The notes below the pieces were generated by a model. The model ran no database searches. It worked only from the letters and a program-made list of their open reading frames with translations, and was not told where the DNA came from. Below are positions 45,743 to 54,580 of a stretch of 64,000 nt of DNA, piece by piece. Numbering within the stretch: the stretch's first letter is position 1; every line of letters starts with the position of its first letter. Source of the stretch: Cymbomonas tetramitiformis (Eukaryota > Chlorophyta > Pyramimonadophyceae > Pyramimonadales > Pyramimonadaceae); assembly GCA_001247695.2 (NCBI GenBank), contig LGRX02003711.1, forward strand, positions 62,001-126,000, in the 5' to 3' direction. The translations under genes were made by a program, and so were the position numbers.

Positions 45743-47080
45743 TTATATAACGACCTCAATCATTCTACCTTGACCGATTCTTAATATGCTAGTGCATGCA
45801 CAAACGACAAACACTTCGTTAAGTTTTAGTTCATCTTGTGTTGCATCGATTCCAACGGAAGTTTGAAAATACATACTTGTATTCAATCCACGACTATCCA
45901 ATCCTGACATGCTTCTTAAGCTTATCTCATTGGGCATATTTAGTCGTACCATAGCTGTAAAGAAGTGATTGTACCAATCGAGCAAGCTATTGATTTTACA
46001 TCCAGGTCGCACTGAATATTGGTCGGCTTTTGAAACACACAACGTGTTGAAAAAGTCTATCGCGTCGTTGCGATAATTTGGGATATAAAGATTATTGATA
46101 TTAAATTGTCCGCTACCAAGTCGTCCTGCTTTGAAATTAAAATATGACGGAGTATAACTTGGTCCTATAATGTCTGTGTATTCTATCAACCCTTCGTTTT
46201 TGTCTCGATAATCTTGTTTACGTTGAACAGCGTATATTTCGTCAATGGATTGAGCGCTTAACGAAAATCGTGTCGATTTATCCATCGTATTATGGGACTC
46301 GGTGAATGTAAAATAGTTTTTAAATGGTATTTGTAACATGCCATCGCTTTTTAATTTTGATTCAATGGCAGAGTCGTACACGCCCGTAGAAAACGTGATG
46401 GTTTCAACGGTAAAAAATATATCTTTTAAAGAAAATGCACCTTTATTTATAAGTTCGGTTTGTGCTTTTGCGTCTAAACCCTTACCTATTTTCTTTGAAT
46501 CTTGAATTGCTCCAAGTACCTCTGGTTCGCTCAAATATATTCCCATTTGCATTGAAGGCAGTAATGAAGTATCTGCATACGTTGGTTCACAGCTGCCGAT
46601 AAACGACAACCAATTTTGCAATATATAAGGATGATAATTTTGGTAATATTTGTCATCATCAACTTCAATTTCTTGATTTTGCAGCACTCGCTGATATGTG
46701 GAAGCTTTTGAAAACGTGGTGTAAATGTTGTCTAAAATTGTGCTTACCGTATTATATTGTTGAAAGCCACTTTGCAATTGTATTCCTCCTGCGTAAAGTT
46801 CTACTCGCTGAATCAGCTTACCTAGTCCGTTTGGCAATTGAGTACGTAAAATATCGTTTGCACCTGCATCATTGGTAAAAGCCAAATCGGCGTCATTAGC
46901 CCGAGCGGTACAATGCATTGCAATGCTCTTCACGTTTACCACTGAATTTACGGGCAAATTCAATGTTATTACGCCATTTTGTATTGCTTCAGTCATGTTT
47001 GTCGTTTCCAATCGGAAATAATTGGTTTGATAACCGCTCAATTTGTTGAGTGCGAACGCTAATGAAAACGGCAAGCTCAT
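45743..47080 (-). CDS. Major capsid protein, polinton-like virus type (double jelly-roll expected)
   Basis: An uninterrupted ORF of about 445 residues from ATG 47080 (MSLPFSLAFALNKLSGYQTN); an upstream in-frame ATG at 47098 would add six residues. The start fits a TATATAAT-like stretch just upstream. It resembles the major capsid proteins of polinton-like viruses and virophages in the early QNGVITLNLPV and IQRVELYAGG segments, in the NFKAGRLG segment before a structural turn, and in overall length. This is recognition by pattern; a fold search is needed to prove the double jelly-roll. It sits beside the minor capsid gene, as is usual. Being intact, it may still encode a protein. Confidence 0.7.
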   Translation of the reverse strand: MSLPFSLAFALNKLSGYQTNYFRLETTNMTEAIQNGVITLNLPVNSVVNVKSIAMHCTARANDADLAFTNDAGANDILRTQLPNGLGKLIQRVELYAGGIQLQSGFQQYNTVSTILDNIYTTFSKASTYQRVLQNQEIEVDDDKYYQNYHPYILQNWLSFIGSCEPTYADTSLLPSMQMGIYLSEPEVLGAIQDSKKIGKGLDAKAQTELINKGAFSLKDIFFTVETITFSTGVYDSAIESKLKSDGMLQIPFKNYFTFTESHNTMDKSTRFSLSAQSIDEIYAVQRKQDYRDKNEGLIEYTDIIGPSYTPSYFNFKAGRLGSGQFNINNLYIPNYRNDAIDFFNTLCVSKADQYSVRPGCKINSLLDWYNHFFTAMVRLNMPNEISLRSMSGLDSRGLNTSMYFQTSVGIDATQDELKLNEVFVVCACTSILRIGQGRMIEVVI

Positions 47081-47116
47081 TGTGTATAATATATACAATT
47101 AAGACAATAAAATATT

Positions 47117-48106
47117 TTACATCGTAGCCAGTTCTTTAACCGCAAATGACATACGATAACTTATACTTCCATCTCGGGCTTGAGTTTTGCTTACGAGGGG
47201 AATTGGGCGTGCTTTGGAATCTGTAAGCGTAAATTTTAAGTCTGTTAATTGACTGCCTCGAATTTCGATTGCAAAATTATCATTTGGGTTAATGAAGTTG
47301 ATAAAATTAGTTGTTAAATCTTATGGCAGCAAAATTTTGGCAAATATATCACTGGCTAACAACGAATTTGTCCTCACATTGATTCTGGATAAGTTGGTGC
47401 TTTCGGCATTATGTGTGGGTAAACTGCTTATACGCAAATACAACGCATCATTTGTTTGTAAATTTCCGGGAAAGAAGCTTGTAAAAACCCGATTTGGCGT
47501 AACCTCATTAAACATATCGGTTAACTCTTGTACGGTGGATAAGCCGGTGACATTTCTTACAACTCGACCCCCTAAAACTTGATCAATGTCATTATACTTA
47601 CCTTCATCTTGGACACCCACGGATGATGTTAATGCCGCTTGCAACGGACCAGTCGCGTCAAAATCTTCCTTGATGGAAAACGCCACAAATTTGATATCGG
47701 TTACGGCTGTTTTTAAGTCAATCTGAAAATGATTTTGGTAGTCTGCGGGGTCTCCGTTAAAGGTGACTTCCACCTGCCCTGTATACCCGAAATTTTCGGT
47801 CAACGTTTGGGTAATGGCAGTTGCAAAAAATGGAGCAATTTGGGACAACAATGTATAATTGCCCGGAGGGACGATAACGCTAAACGACTTGTTGTCCGAT
47901 AGTCTTGCAATGTAAAACGGGTTGTTGAAGGAATTAATGGTATACCACGACTTCGCTGCACTAAACGTGTTCAGAATTAATCGCAATTTGCTTGAAGGAT
48001 AATATCCAAACAATTGTGTCGGAATGCTGATGTCAATCTTACGACTATCCCCGCTTGCATTATTTTCACTATTTAGATATATTGTTCGTGTCGACAAAAT
48101 GTTCAT
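47117..48106 (-). pseudogene. Minor capsid (penton-like) protein with one in-frame stop
   Basis: From ATG 48106 (MNILSTRTIYLNSENNASGD) the frame runs 261 residues to TAA at 47321-47323, then stays open and protein-like to TAA at 47117-47119, giving about 329 residues. The sections IDISIPTQLFGYYP, SFSVIVPPGNYTL and LYLRISSLPTH resemble single jelly-roll minor capsid proteins of polinton-like viruses. The gene ends 37 bases before the major capsid start on the same strand. The stop could come from one C-to-T change (CAA to TAA). ATAACTATAG lies just before the start. Confidence 0.65.
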
Positions 48107-48169
48107 TATCTATAGTTATATAGTTTACACATTTTATATCATCGATAGTTTCTCTTGGTTTGGCATCCC

Positions 48170-48328
48170 CTATTTCAACATTGCCTTTAGCATATTGGTC
48201 ATAAAGTCGGAGCGCTTTAAATAATCATCGACAAGTAGCTCTATGTGGCATTGGGGAATGTCTTTTAAAAAGGTCGATGCCTCGTGAATCAACAAGTCGC
48301 GTTTTAACTTGTCTCCCTCGGAATTCAT
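48170..48328 (-). CDS. Small viral ORF, 52 residues
   Basis: ATG 48328 to TAG 48170-48172, reading MNSEGDKLKRDLLIHEASTF and on to ...MTNMLKAMLK. It is charged and helical, with no recognised family. It lies between the minor capsid and lipase genes on the same strand and starts 35 bases from the repeated stem-loop/TATA element at 48363-48436, which may be its promoter. Confidence 0.55.
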   Translation of the reverse strand: MNSEGDKLKRDLLIHEASTFLKDIPQCHIELLVDDYLKRSDFMTNMLKAMLK

Positions 48329-48362
48329 TTGTTATAATATGTATATTATTAAATTTTGTATG

Positions 48363-48436
48363 AAAAGGGGGGGAAATGGTTATAAACGTGTATACTCTAT
48401 AAGAAATACCAAATTGTAACCAAAATCCCCCTTTTT
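48363..48436 (-). promoter_or_regulatory. Viral stem-loop with TATA-like loop, copy 1
   Basis: AAAAGGGGGGGAAATGGTTA (48363) faces GTAACCAAAATCCCCCTTTT (48416), an imperfect inverted repeat. The loop has TATACTCTATAAGAAATAC. The same design stands at 52015-52078. Both copies lie directly upstream of a minus-strand start codon, so a shared promoter is the simplest reading. Copy 1 also touches the lipase stop codon and could serve as its terminator. Confidence 0.5.
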
Positions 48437-49988
48437 ACTTCACTTCTTTGTGCCCTATAATAAAGGTAGGTTGTTTGTTTAATACACCGACGTGCTGCAC
48501 GTTAGAAGTACCCGCCCCGACATAAACCTTATATTTGACGTTTGGAAGGAAGGAGTGACTTCTATAGGCAGTATTTTCGTAAGTGATACCGGTTGTGGGC
48601 GCAAACAACGTTTTATCTTGTTTTAAGCGCCCGGTTGCTTTTCTTAATTTTTCGGTAATCGGGTCGTATACGGGGACTTTGTCGATACGTTTTTCAATAA
48701 TAGGGTGCAATCCAAGATGTTTTCGTATGTAATTTCTTTCTGCGAATGACTCGGTGACACCCATGGCGGACATGAAATCGGTAAAATTGATTGGAGGTGT
48801 TTCAGATAATAACGCACCTTCTACTACACCTTGAGTAGTTCTGAATATATGCTCATCATTAGTGCTAACCGGTGCATAGTATCCTAGGTACCCACCCAAG
48901 GCACCTCCATTTAAGCCATTTGCAAGCCCATAACGTCCTCTTGCAACACTGACACGCTCCGTGCTCGGAGAATTGCGCGTATACATTTGTTCGACTGAAT
49001 GCAACGCAACCAAATCATTTTCCGTGCCAGGTTTAGGTTGTACGTGTACTATAGTATACTTGCTTTCAGGGTGAGGGATTGCACGACTCGGAAGGCTTAC
49101 AAGGTCACCCTCGGTAGAGTAAACAGTTTGCTTCGCGGTAGGTTTTCCCGCGGGTTGCTGCATTGGGTTGATAGCGGGATTAAAGTGATGCCCTTCTACA
49201 TTATTGGTTTCGGCTATAAAATGACTTTGACCTCCTCCGTTAGAGTGACCCGTGACTTTAATGTCATACACATTGCCGTACTTAACTTTAACATCGTTAA
49301 ACGTTCGTTGAGCTTCATGGTATCTTTGTGAATTTCTTTGCCGTCCGATTGCCGTGAGTAAATTGACATACCAATCCTCTATGTTCTTTAATCTAGAAGG
49401 GGTTTTCATTAAAGTTTCCAATTTTCTGAATTCTGTGTCGTTGCCCCTATACGAGATAACGGCTTCTTTGGTTGCCGGGCTTACCAACACCGTACTATTT
49501 CGACCCGATAAAGTGGAATCGATATGGAAGCCCTCGAGCTCTCGCATAAGCTCTTTCAACTTCGCTTTGTCATCGTATGCATATGCATATGAGGCGTTTG
49601 CCAACAACGCAAATTTCTTTTGTACGGGATTGTCTACGTCTATCACATTGTTGCCTAATAGTTTACTACTGACTTTAGATGGAAGTTTTACGACATCGGC
49701 TTCTATCGCTTGCAACAATTCTGCCGTTTGTTTCTTAACCAGGTCTTTTGGCTGATATGTTGGATGAGAATGATTTTTTATGAAGGTGGATTCTATGGTA
49801 TTATATTTAGCGTTTGTTACGACTTCGCGGTTGCGATAATTTTGACGCAAAACTTTCCCCCCACTATTCACGGTTGGTGTGCGTGCATACTCCTCGACGT
49901 GTGCATGCTCGTCGGTACCAGAATTATACTTCGGTCTATATTCTTTGCAGAATTTGGAATCGTTGGCAAAAATTCCACATGTAAACAT
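48435..49988 (-). CDS. Lipase-like alpha/beta hydrolase (class 3 lipase type), viral
   Basis: An intact ORF of 517 residues. KVTGHSNGGGQSHF holds the nucleophile elbow G-H-S-x-G with Ser249. Candidate acid and base residues are Asp295 (STEGDLVSLP) and His330 (VALHSVEQM), in the order seen in class 3 lipases. Upstream, FALLANASYAYAYDD and EAVISYRGND resemble the N-terminal part of such folds, with the oxyanion region at YRG. Lipase-like proteins of this kind occur in some polinton-like viruses and giant viruses, perhaps to breach membranes at entry or exit. The C-terminal 180 residues have no clear assignment. No signal peptide is seen. Confidence 0.7.
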   Translation of the reverse strand: MFTCGIFANDSKFCKEYRPKYNSGTDEHAHVEEYARTPTVNSGGKVLRQNYRNREVVTNAKYNTIESTFIKNHSHPTYQPKDLVKKQTAELLQAIEADVVKLPSKVSSKLLGNNVIDVDNPVQKKFALLANASYAYAYDDKAKLKELMRELEGFHIDSTLSGRNSTVLVSPATKEAVISYRGNDTEFRKLETLMKTPSRLKNIEDWYVNLLTAIGRQRNSQRYHEAQRTFNDVKVKYGNVYDIKVTGHSNGGGQSHFIAETNNVEGHHFNPAINPMQQPAGKPTAKQTVYSTEGDLVSLPSRAIPHPESKYTIVHVQPKPGTENDLVALHSVEQMYTRNSPSTERVSVARGRYGLANGLNGGALGGYLGYYAPVSTNDEHIFRTTQGVVEGALLSETPPINFTDFMSAMGVTESFAERNYIRKHLGLHPIIEKRIDKVPVYDPITEKLRKATGRLKQDKTLFAPTTGITYENTAYRSHSFLPNVKYKVYVGAGTSNVQHVGVLNKQPTFIIGHKEVK

Positions 49989-50012
49989 ATCTATATGATG
50001 TATCGCACAAAA

Positions 50013-50471
50013 TTAACGGGGCACGGCTCGGCTGCGCAAAGCTGTCATACCACTAGTCGAAACACTGCGAGCCATTTCACTAGGGGAAAGATTTAACAAA
50101 TTGGCTTGGTCCGCTAGTGGGAATTGGGATAAATCTGGAAACTGGGTTGGACCTTGATAATCTCCATCGCCAACACCGTCGGTATCTGATTTGGCGTCGT
50201 CAAAAGTAGGGTTTGAATCGAACGGTGACGCGATGTCCTGTATGTAAGATGAAGGCGTACTACTCCTTAACGGTGGGGGTGTCGACATTTGCTGGAAAAG
50301 GTTGATATCGCCCACACGTGTTTGATTTAATCGACTTAATGTTTGAGCAGTGTACGCGCTTTGCACCGCTGATCCCCTAGCAGGTTGACTATCGAATAAT
50401 ATGTCCTCGTTAATTCTTGCGACCAAACTATTTGGATTGACTGGTGCATTCATAAGCGTCGCGTAAAACAT
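50013..50471 (-). CDS. Hypothetical viral protein, 152 residues, Ser/Pro/Asp-rich
   Basis: An intact ORF from ATG 50471 (MFYATLMNAPVNPNSLVARI) to 50013. The middle is low-complexity (STPPPLRSSTPSS; FDDAKSDTDGVGDGD) and probably disordered. Its start overlaps the end of the next upstream ORF by 22 bases, which suggests they are co-transcribed. No family recognised. Confidence 0.55.
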   Translation of the reverse strand: MFYATLMNAPVNPNSLVARINEDILFDSQPARGSAVQSAYTAQTLSRLNQTRVGDINLFQQMSTPPPLRSSTPSSYIQDIASPFDSNPTFDDAKSDTDGVGDGDYQGPTQFPDLSQFPLADQANLLNLSPSEMARSVSTSGMTALRSRAVPR

Positions 50472-50623
50472 GACATTATTTTTGGCGGTGCAGTTATACT
50501 ATATGATTTGCCAGCCAAATTTGAGTATTCTGAAAATATTTTATTGCTCGAGGAGGGATTTCTAAACCCCATTTTGTTCAAACAGTGAGTGCGTGTAGCT
50601 TCGTCGGTTAAAATACGTCCCAT
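50450..50623 (-). CDS. Small viral ORF, 57 residues
   Basis: ATG 50623 to TGA 50450-50452; reads MGRILTDEATRTHCLNKMGF and continues FRNPSSSNKIFSEYSN. It overlaps the start of the 152-residue ORF. It shares a 35-base AT-rich intergenic region with the divergent adenine methyltransferase. Conserved small proteins starting MGRxLTDE may exist in related viruses; not verified. Confidence 0.55.
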   Translation of the reverse strand: MGRILTDEATRTHCLNKMGFRNPSSSNKIFSEYSNLAGKSYSITAPPKIMSCFTRRL

Positions 50624-50658
50624 TTATATATATTATTATAGACATATAATATTAATAG
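50624..50658. promoter_or_regulatory. Divergent viral promoter region
   Basis: 35 bases between two divergent start codons, made almost wholly of TATATATATTATTATAGAC and TATAATATTAATAG. The TATAG just before the + strand ATG recurs before other viral genes (54574, 60648, 60985). Confidence 0.45.
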
Positions 50659-51363
50659 ATGGCTAACTTCGTTATGTATCATGATGATTGTTTTAACGTG
50701 CTCCCTAATATAGCCGACTCCGGTATAGACCTTTGCATATTTGATTTGCCCTACCAACAAACTGCTTGCGAATGGGACACGTCAATAGATTTACAGTTGT
50801 TGTGGAGTCATTTGAAACGAGTCGGGAAACACAATTGTGCATACATTTTCATTTGCTCCACTCGGTTTGGGCACTCATTGATAACCAGTAACCCAAAGTG
50901 GTTTCGATACGACCTCGTATTTGGGAAAACGGCGAGCCTAGGCTTTTATCATTGTAATCAAATGCCCCTCCGGTCACACGAAATGATTTACGTATTCTAT
51001 AATAAGTTGCCGACAGATGGTGAACCATATGGGACCCGGCAAGCGGGTCGTCATACAGAGCTGTATACTAAACACTCTAAACGTATCGACACAACCAATA
51101 CTGACGGTAAACGATTTCCACGCAGTGTCATAAAGTTCTCCAACACGAATTATAAGTCTAAACACCCTGCAGCTAAACCTGTAGATTTACTGGAATGGTT
51201 GATTAAAACGTACTCCAATGAACACGAGAGAGTCCTTGACCCGACGATGGGTTCTGGATCCACCGCTAAAGCTTGCAAAAACACCCATCGAAACTTCGTC
51301 GGTATCGAAAACAATAATACCTTTTTTAAAATCGCTTATGAAGCTATCACCATGGGAAGGTGA
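50659..51363 (+). CDS. DNA adenine-N6 (or cytosine-N4) methyltransferase, viral
   Basis: An intact ORF of 234 residues. The catalytic motif is DLPY (residues 29-32, in IDLCIFDLPYQQT), a variant of DPPY. The AdoMet-binding motif DPTMGSGSTAKACKN lies at the C-terminus (194-208), followed by FVGIENN. Catalytic motif first and AdoMet motif last is the beta-class order. The substrate would be double-stranded DNA at a short unknown site. It ends exactly where the convergent cytosine methyltransferase ends, so the two genes are tail to tail. It may mark viral DNA against a nuclease or act as an orphan regulator; no nuclease partner is seen here. Confidence 0.85.
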   Translation: MANFVMYHDDCFNVLPNIADSGIDLCIFDLPYQQTACEWDTSIDLQLLWSHLKRVGKHNCAYIFICSTRFGHSLITSNPKWFRYDLVFGKTASLGFYHCNQMPLRSHEMIYVFYNKLPTDGEPYGTRQAGRHTELYTKHSKRIDTTNTDGKRFPRSVIKFSNTNYKSKHPAAKPVDLLEWLIKTYSNEHERVLDPTMGSGSTAKACKNTHRNFVGIENNNTFFKIAYEAITMGR

Positions 51364-51999
51364 TTAACATATGTCCCATATCAATTTGTTAGGTATGGCA
51401 TATGCCTCTTTTAGCCGGGAAACCCCCGTAATGTTTGTGGTAGTTGGAAAATGACGACTGCGTTGAGCTGCCTTAAAGTGTTTGTTATACGTTCTTTTTA
51501 CATCGCAGGGCGTGGACTTGTTGCACATTTTCAGTTTTAAACCGGGTTTGTTTGTCCATATGTTTGTGGCTTTACGATACTCGAAACCATATCGACAATA
51601 ACAACACGTGTGCTTGTAACGGGATAATTTCTGCATGAAAGCACGATGTTGCAATAATCCACCGTCCGAAGGATTCTCTAGGTACCAATATGTTGGTTGA
51701 TAATAATCGATAATTTCTATAGTGCGTATAACGATACTGTCCGCTAACGGCAAATTACGTGTTCCCCGTGCGTGCGCCTTGGAGTATTGTGTACAAGGAG
51801 GTGACGCCCATATGATATCAAAGTATTTCGGAGGATATATTGTGATGTAATCCCAACAAAGTATGTCGGCGGTGATATTTGCATTGAAGTTCGGGCAGAT
51901 ATCCAAGCTTGTAATTTGCACACCAGTACCATATTTGTTGTACAGTGCTTTGCCAACTGAACACGTACCGCTGAATAACTCTAACACTTTCATTACCAT
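51364..51999 (-). CDS. DNA cytosine-C5 methyltransferase (short), viral
   Basis: An intact ORF of 211 residues from ATG 51999 (or 51993, MKVLELFSG). Motif I is LELFSGTCSVGKAL (residues 6-19), motif IV ASPPCTQYS with the catalytic Cys69, and motif VI WYLENP (106-110). After that the protein is shorter than the bacterial type (usually above 300 residues) and has a Cys-rich stretch (HTCCYCRYGFEY). Short versions are known in large algal viruses. A well-formed target-recognition domain is not evident, so activity is uncertain. The start lies 16 bases from the stem-loop/TATA element at 52015. Confidence 0.8.
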   Translation of the reverse strand: MVMKVLELFSGTCSVGKALYNKYGTGVQITSLDICPNFNANITADILCWDYITIYPPKYFDIIWASPPCTQYSKAHARGTRNLPLADSIVIRTIEIIDYYQPTYWYLENPSDGGLLQHRAFMQKLSRYKHTCCYCRYGFEYRKATNIWTNKPGLKLKMCNKSTPCDVKRTYNKHFKAAQRSRHFPTTTNITGVSRLKEAYAIPNKLIWDIC

Positions 52000-52014
52000 A
52001 CTTAAAACAAAAAA

Positions 52015-52078
52015 GGGGGGAAATGGTTATAATTTGATATTCTCTATAAGATATACACTTTTATAACCGTTTCCCCCC
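52015..52078 (-). promoter_or_regulatory. Viral stem-loop with TATA-like loop, copy 2
   Basis: GGGGGGAAATGGTTATAA (52015-52032) pairs with TTATAACCGTTTCCCCCC (52061-52078), an 18-bp stem with one mismatch and a 28-base loop containing ATTCTCTATAAGATATAC. It is a better-preserved version of 48363-48436 in the same orientation. Confidence 0.6.
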
Positions 52079-52080
52079 AA

Positions 52081-52800
52081 AGTAAATCGGCGTGAGTGTT
52101 CCATATGATTGTGTGCAGCAAAGTACGGAGACCCTGCCCGCCTGTAAGCTTTGCCGGTAGCTTGTTAAAACGTACAAATAATGCAAAACAACTTGAATAG
52201 ATTGTTAAAGCTGAAACCTGGTGCTTTTTCTTAACAGTTAGGGCTATTGAACCTACAGTGGCGGACTCTGGTGTCCCGGATGGCACTGTACTTTAGGGTT
52301 TTCCGTAGTGTGTGCCTACTATATTGCATAATAAAGTGATATGCAAGTGTTGCGTATGACCTACGTAAACTTATTGTTTGGAATTCCACAACTCTCCTTT
52401 AACAGTGGGGCTACAGTGCACGTGGTGGGTAGGACGGATGAGCAGTAGTTGCTCATCCGTAGCACGAATGTTACTGCACCGAAGGGTTTTAAAAGAGTGC
52501 ACGCACACTATACTGCACAAACGTGATATGCAACGGTTTTGTATGCCCTACGCAGACTTTCTGCTCTATCATTCGTGACCGTGCGTGGCAGTGGGGAAGC
52601 AGTGCACGTGCTAGGCGAGTACGGATGACGAAAGGCGTGCGTGCCACAAGACTAGTGGCTTACGCAAACCACGATACAGTCAAACCACAGTACTTAAATT
52701 AAGATACAAGGGCTATTGCGCAACTGTTATGGCGCTTTTAACTGCCCTTGGGGCTTAAAGTAACTGCGGATCACGCCGCGACCAACGTGGTCCCATTGAA
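52081..52800. other. Spacer with two degenerate copies of a segment of about 180 bp
   Basis: ACTATATTGCATAATAAAGTG ... CCTACG (from 52317) and CACTATACTGCACAAACGTG ... CCCTACG (from 52505) are related. GTGCACGTG-type words recur. No gene is supported. The base composition is less AT-rich than the viral genes, so this may be an insertion or the viral edge. Confidence 0.4.
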
Positions 52801-52807
52801 CCACTGC

Positions 52808-53962
52808 TTAACAAGCTTTGCGTGGATTTCCAACTTTACCTGTACCACTTGAAGGTCCGGCAGTAGGGGTAGGGGACTCTGCAGAAGATACCTCTGGCTC
52901 GTTTTGAGCGAATGCCGCAGTAGGCTCTGACGGTTGAGCAGTGGCGGTGACGCTCTCGAGCTCGTCAATGCGCGCCTGCAAGTGGTTGTTCTTGTCCTGC
53001 AACTCGTTGTTCTTGTGAATCTCTGCCCCAAGAGATTCTTCGTAGTCTCCTTTCTCCAGTTGTGCCGCATCAAGCGCCTTCTCCATATCTGCAATGCGCG
53101 CCTGCAGACCAGCGTTCTTTACTTGGAGAGTCACGTTGAGAGCTTCGTCAGCTTCGGCTTGTTTCGTCAGATTCGCAATACGCTCGGCGCTCTTGGTGTC
53201 CACGTCAGACGTGCTAGCAGCACGCTTACCCTTATTCTTGCGCATTGCAGCATAAGCCTTCTCACGCGCTGTCAAAGGAGACGAGGTAACTGACACAGCT
53301 TCATCCGAAAGCTCTTCCAGCTTTTTATACGCTGCAGAGGCGCGCATAGTGTTGTCAGCCTCTGTCGCATCATTCGTTGCACTTTTAAGTACAGTCTCCA
53401 TAGTGGCGACTGCCGCACTGCCAGTAAACTCGTTAGCCGTTAACTCCTTCATAGTTTCTTCGATAATTCGCTCGCCCAAACCGACAAGCGTCTTGAGCTC
53501 CCTTCGCTTGCTCTCAAGCTGGCGCCAGTGGAGAGCGGTCGGAATAGACGCGTACATATTACGAACACGATGTTCAGAGTCTTCAGTAGCGGTCAAAAAC
53601 CCATAAACGCCACGCTTATGAGCGAGACAACAATAGAAGGGGTCCTTGAGGGTGCCACTGCGGTCGCATTCCTCGTTCTCTCCGCGTTGATTCTTCTTTA
53701 AACGAAGACTGTCGAAGTCGTGAGCGTTCTTTACTTTATATCCCACACACTTTAATTCGACGACTTCCACTGGACATATGGGCTTGTAGCTAATACCTTG
53801 AAGCGGATCAAAACTCAACTTAACTTTTTTACCGTCAGTGCTCACAAAGTCAACTCTTCCGTCTTCTCGCACCTTTCCACTTTGATGGTCACTCAGTACA
53901 GGTGAGGGCTCGGGGGCTCTTGGCATGTTTTCAGTAGCTTCTGTAGCGCAGTATTCCGCCAT
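52808..53962 (-). CDS. Unrecognised protein with C-terminal coiled coil
   Basis: An intact ORF of about 384 residues from ATG 53962 (MAEYCATEATENMPRAPEPS); an earlier in-frame ATG at 53989 would add nine. The N-terminal half is globular-looking with several Cys (CPVEVVELKCVGYK, DPFYCCLAHKRGVYGF), perhaps a small zinc-binding domain. A basic segment (MRKNKGKRAAST) follows, then a heptad-rich coiled coil of about 90 residues and a Ser/Pro-rich tail. Codon use is GC-richer than in the flanking viral genes, so it may not be viral. The function is unknown; a transposon-encoded gene is a fair alternative. Confidence 0.55.
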   Translation of the reverse strand: MAEYCATEATENMPRAPEPSPVLSDHQSGKVREDGRVDFVSTDGKKVKLSFDPLQGISYKPICPVEVVELKCVGYKVKNAHDFDSLRLKKNQRGENEECDRSGTLKDPFYCCLAHKRGVYGFLTATEDSEHRVRNMYASIPTALHWRQLESKRRELKTLVGLGERIIEETMKELTANEFTGSAAVATMETVLKSATNDATEADNTMRASAAYKKLEELSDEAVSVTSSPLTAREKAYAAMRKNKGKRAASTSDVDTKSAERIANLTKQAEADEALNVTLQVKNAGLQARIADMEKALDAAQLEKGDYEESLGAEIHKNNELQDKNNHLQARIDELESVTATAQPSEPTAAFAQNEPEVSSAESPTPTAGPSSGTGKVGNPRKAC

Positions 53963-53989
53963 TATTACGACAAAACTGTAACTGTTCAC

Positions 53990-54570
53990 TGTTCACTGCA
54001 GCTGTACTGTAACTGTTTTTAACTGGCAATTTATCTGGCAACTGCAAACCTAAACCCCGTTCACGAGATCACGACTGATACCTAACAACGGCTCGCGATC
54101 GCTGAGTTGGTCGGTCCATCGATCGAGAGGTCGAAGAGCCGATCGCAGACCTGATCGAAGACCTGATCGAAGACCTGATCGAAGAGCTGCGGGTTTTTGG
54201 GGGGGGAAATATATAGGCTAATGACTTTAGCAATATTTTTTTCTCCACTTGTCTGATCGCAATTTTGTGATCAACTCATCGATCGACTCATCGATCAACT
54301 CATCGACCTACTGACCGACCCGTCGACCTACTCGTCGACCTACTGTACGATGACGTGACGCGACGCAAGATGGACATTTAAAAAAACGGGGGACATGACG
54401 TGACGCGACGCGACGACTGTGACAGTGACACGAAAATAATCGGGGCGACTGCGACAGTGACACCCACCCCCCATTAAAATGTATTTACCCCATTTTGTGG
54501 TTAAACTATAGGGAATGCACTTTTTCAAGATTTTTTCGCGTTCGGTTAGAAAATATTAAAATATTTTATA
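53990..54570. other. Spacer with 12-bp tandem repeats
   Basis: GATCGAAGACCT is repeated four times (54140-54190, first and last units altered). GACCTACTCGTC-type units lie at 54290-54345, and GACGTGACGCGACGC at about 54350-54415. AT-rich sequence with TATTATAG before 54581 probably holds the primase promoter. No gene. Confidence 0.45.
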
Positions 54571-54580
54571 AATATTATAG

